Below are positions 63,620 to 64,000 of a stretch of 64,000 nt of DNA, one piece after another; positions within the stretch are counted from its first letter, which is position 1; each line of letters begins with the position of its first letter. The stretch is from Candidatus Rifleibacteriota bacterium. Lineage in GTDB: Bacteria; Muiribacteriota; Ozemobacteria; Ozemobacterales; Ozemobacteraceae. The DNA lies in NCBI GenBank assembly GCA_015233155.1, contig JADFYG010000022.1:20424-84423 (forward strand), in the 5' to 3' direction. The notes beneath the pieces are model-generated. The model was not told the origin of the DNA. It saw only the letters and a program-made list of their open reading frames with translations, and made no database searches. A program made the position numbers and the translations under genes.

Positions 63620-63693
63620 GTATACCCAAATCCAGCATTTTTGGGTATACTTTTGGGTATACATACGAGCATTGAAAACAACGTATACCCAAA
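63620..63693. repeat. Integrase arm-type repeats (GTATACCCAAA)
   Basis: Four copies of an 11-bp motif lie upstream of the integrase remnant: GTATACCCAAA at 63620 and 63683, and its reverse complement at 63640 and 63652. Two are direct and adjacent (12-bp spacing). This layout is common for arm-type sites or regulatory sites next to DUF4102-type integrases. Confidence 0.7.
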
Positions 63694-63708
63694 ACCGGAG
63701 GGAAACCT

Positions 63709-63909
63709 ATGCCAAAGCGTGTGGAATCTCTTTCCGATGTAACAATACGATCAGCCAAGCCAGCAGCTAAAGATGTATTTCTGTTTGATGGACATGGCTT
63801 ATTTTTGATAGTTACCCCATCAGGCGGCAAACTATGGCGACTCAAATACCGATTTGAGGGAAAGCCTGGTCTATTGCAACATGTCTTGCAGAAGATCATC
63901 CGGATTTGA
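63709..63909 (+). pseudogene. Truncated tyrosine integrase (N-terminal DUF4102 arm-binding domain)
   Basis: ATG 63709 with GGAGGG upstream begins MPKRVESLSDVTIRSAKP, the DUF4102 arm-binding domain of P4-type integrases, through DGHGLFLIVTPSGGKLWRLKYRFEGK (shown in parts; about residues 27-52). The sequence then leaves the family pattern at about 63865 and stops after 66 codons; a full integrase has about 400 residues. The catalytic Arg/His/Tyr domain is missing. It follows tRNA-Asn directly and is probably a decayed element or the junction of a deletion. Confidence 0.8.
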
Positions 63910-64000
63910 TTATCCTTGCCACCCCGACCACGGAATGAGAGGTTGCCCATTCCTCGTTTACCCTGATCCAAGCATCCATCAGTTTGACAACAAAAGTCCT
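63896..64000 (-). CDS. Possible C-terminal end of an unknown protein (partial)
   Basis: The minus frame from the window edge gives 34 residues (with LMDAWIRVNEEWATSHS) to a TGA at 63896-63898. The composition looks coding, but it is too short to assign. It overlaps the out-of-place end of the integrase remnant. Confidence 0.3.
   Translation of the reverse strand, partial: RTFVVKLMDAWIRVNEEWATSHSVVGVARIIKSG

Overview
The window looks like chromosome of an uncultivated diderm (Gram-negative type) bacterium of moderate GC content. Evidence for two membranes is a LolCDE/LolA-like cassette, a PqiA/MCE pair, a porin-like protein and periplasmic enzymes. The mix of fused Tad pilus proteins, a pilin-like/VWA fusion, zinc-ribbon membrane proteins and PhnD-type sensor kinases fits an under-sampled phylum (Riflebacteria-like, for example), but the assignment is a guess from gene content alone.

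Layout. 1-6.5 kb: minus-strand signalling block with two tandem paralogous PhnD-PAS-PAS histidine kinases and three single-domain response regulators, one cut by the window edge. 6.7-12 kb: zinc-finger membrane protein convergent with an SPFH/zinc-ribbon protein, then an SLH protein, a small membrane protein and a DUF523 protein. 12.3-16 kb: Tad pilus core reduced to two fused genes (TadB-TadC and TadZ-TadA). 16.4-25 kb: ABC exporter, MFS/spermidine-synthase-like membrane protein, M14 carboxypeptidase, Tim44/zinc-ribbon/TerB protein. 24.9-28.4 kb: lexA with a small partner gene, then a porin-like protein with a membrane adenylate cyclase. 28.5-32.5 kb: PqiA, MCE protein and the pilin-like/VWA protein. 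32.6-38.6 kb: Lol-type cassette and a POT peptide transporter. 38.9-50.5 kb: YhbY, a DUF433/DUF5615 toxin-antitoxin pair, radical SAM protein, ArnT-like glycosyltransferase, PhaR, cN-II-type nucleotidase, HAD phosphatase, M23 peptidase and a beta-propeller protein. 50.7-63.4 kb: degenerate hybrid kinase, haem/flavin amine oxidase, orphan PfaD, cysteine synthase, PIG-L deacetylase, and CheA overlapping a polyferredoxin. 63.4-64 kb: tRNA-Asn followed by a broken tyrosine integrase.

The most unusual feature of the window is its load of short non-coding mobile elements. At least three families of about 140-160 bp MITE-like elements are present. Their inverted ends differ, they carry GC-rich or palindromic cores, and several copies are flanked by exact 8-, 9- or 10-bp target duplications. 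A separate 47-48 bp tandem array and a fourth dispersed repeat add to this. Several genes end exactly inside or against these repeats, so repeat insertion appears to have set their stop codons.

Other points of note are the LexA operator array (six TTCGC-type half sites, mostly on an 11-bp period, over the lexA promoter), the Tad fusions, the pilin-like helix fused to a VWA domain, the CheA/polyferredoxin translational coupling, and a periplasmic amine oxidase with a CXXCH motif.
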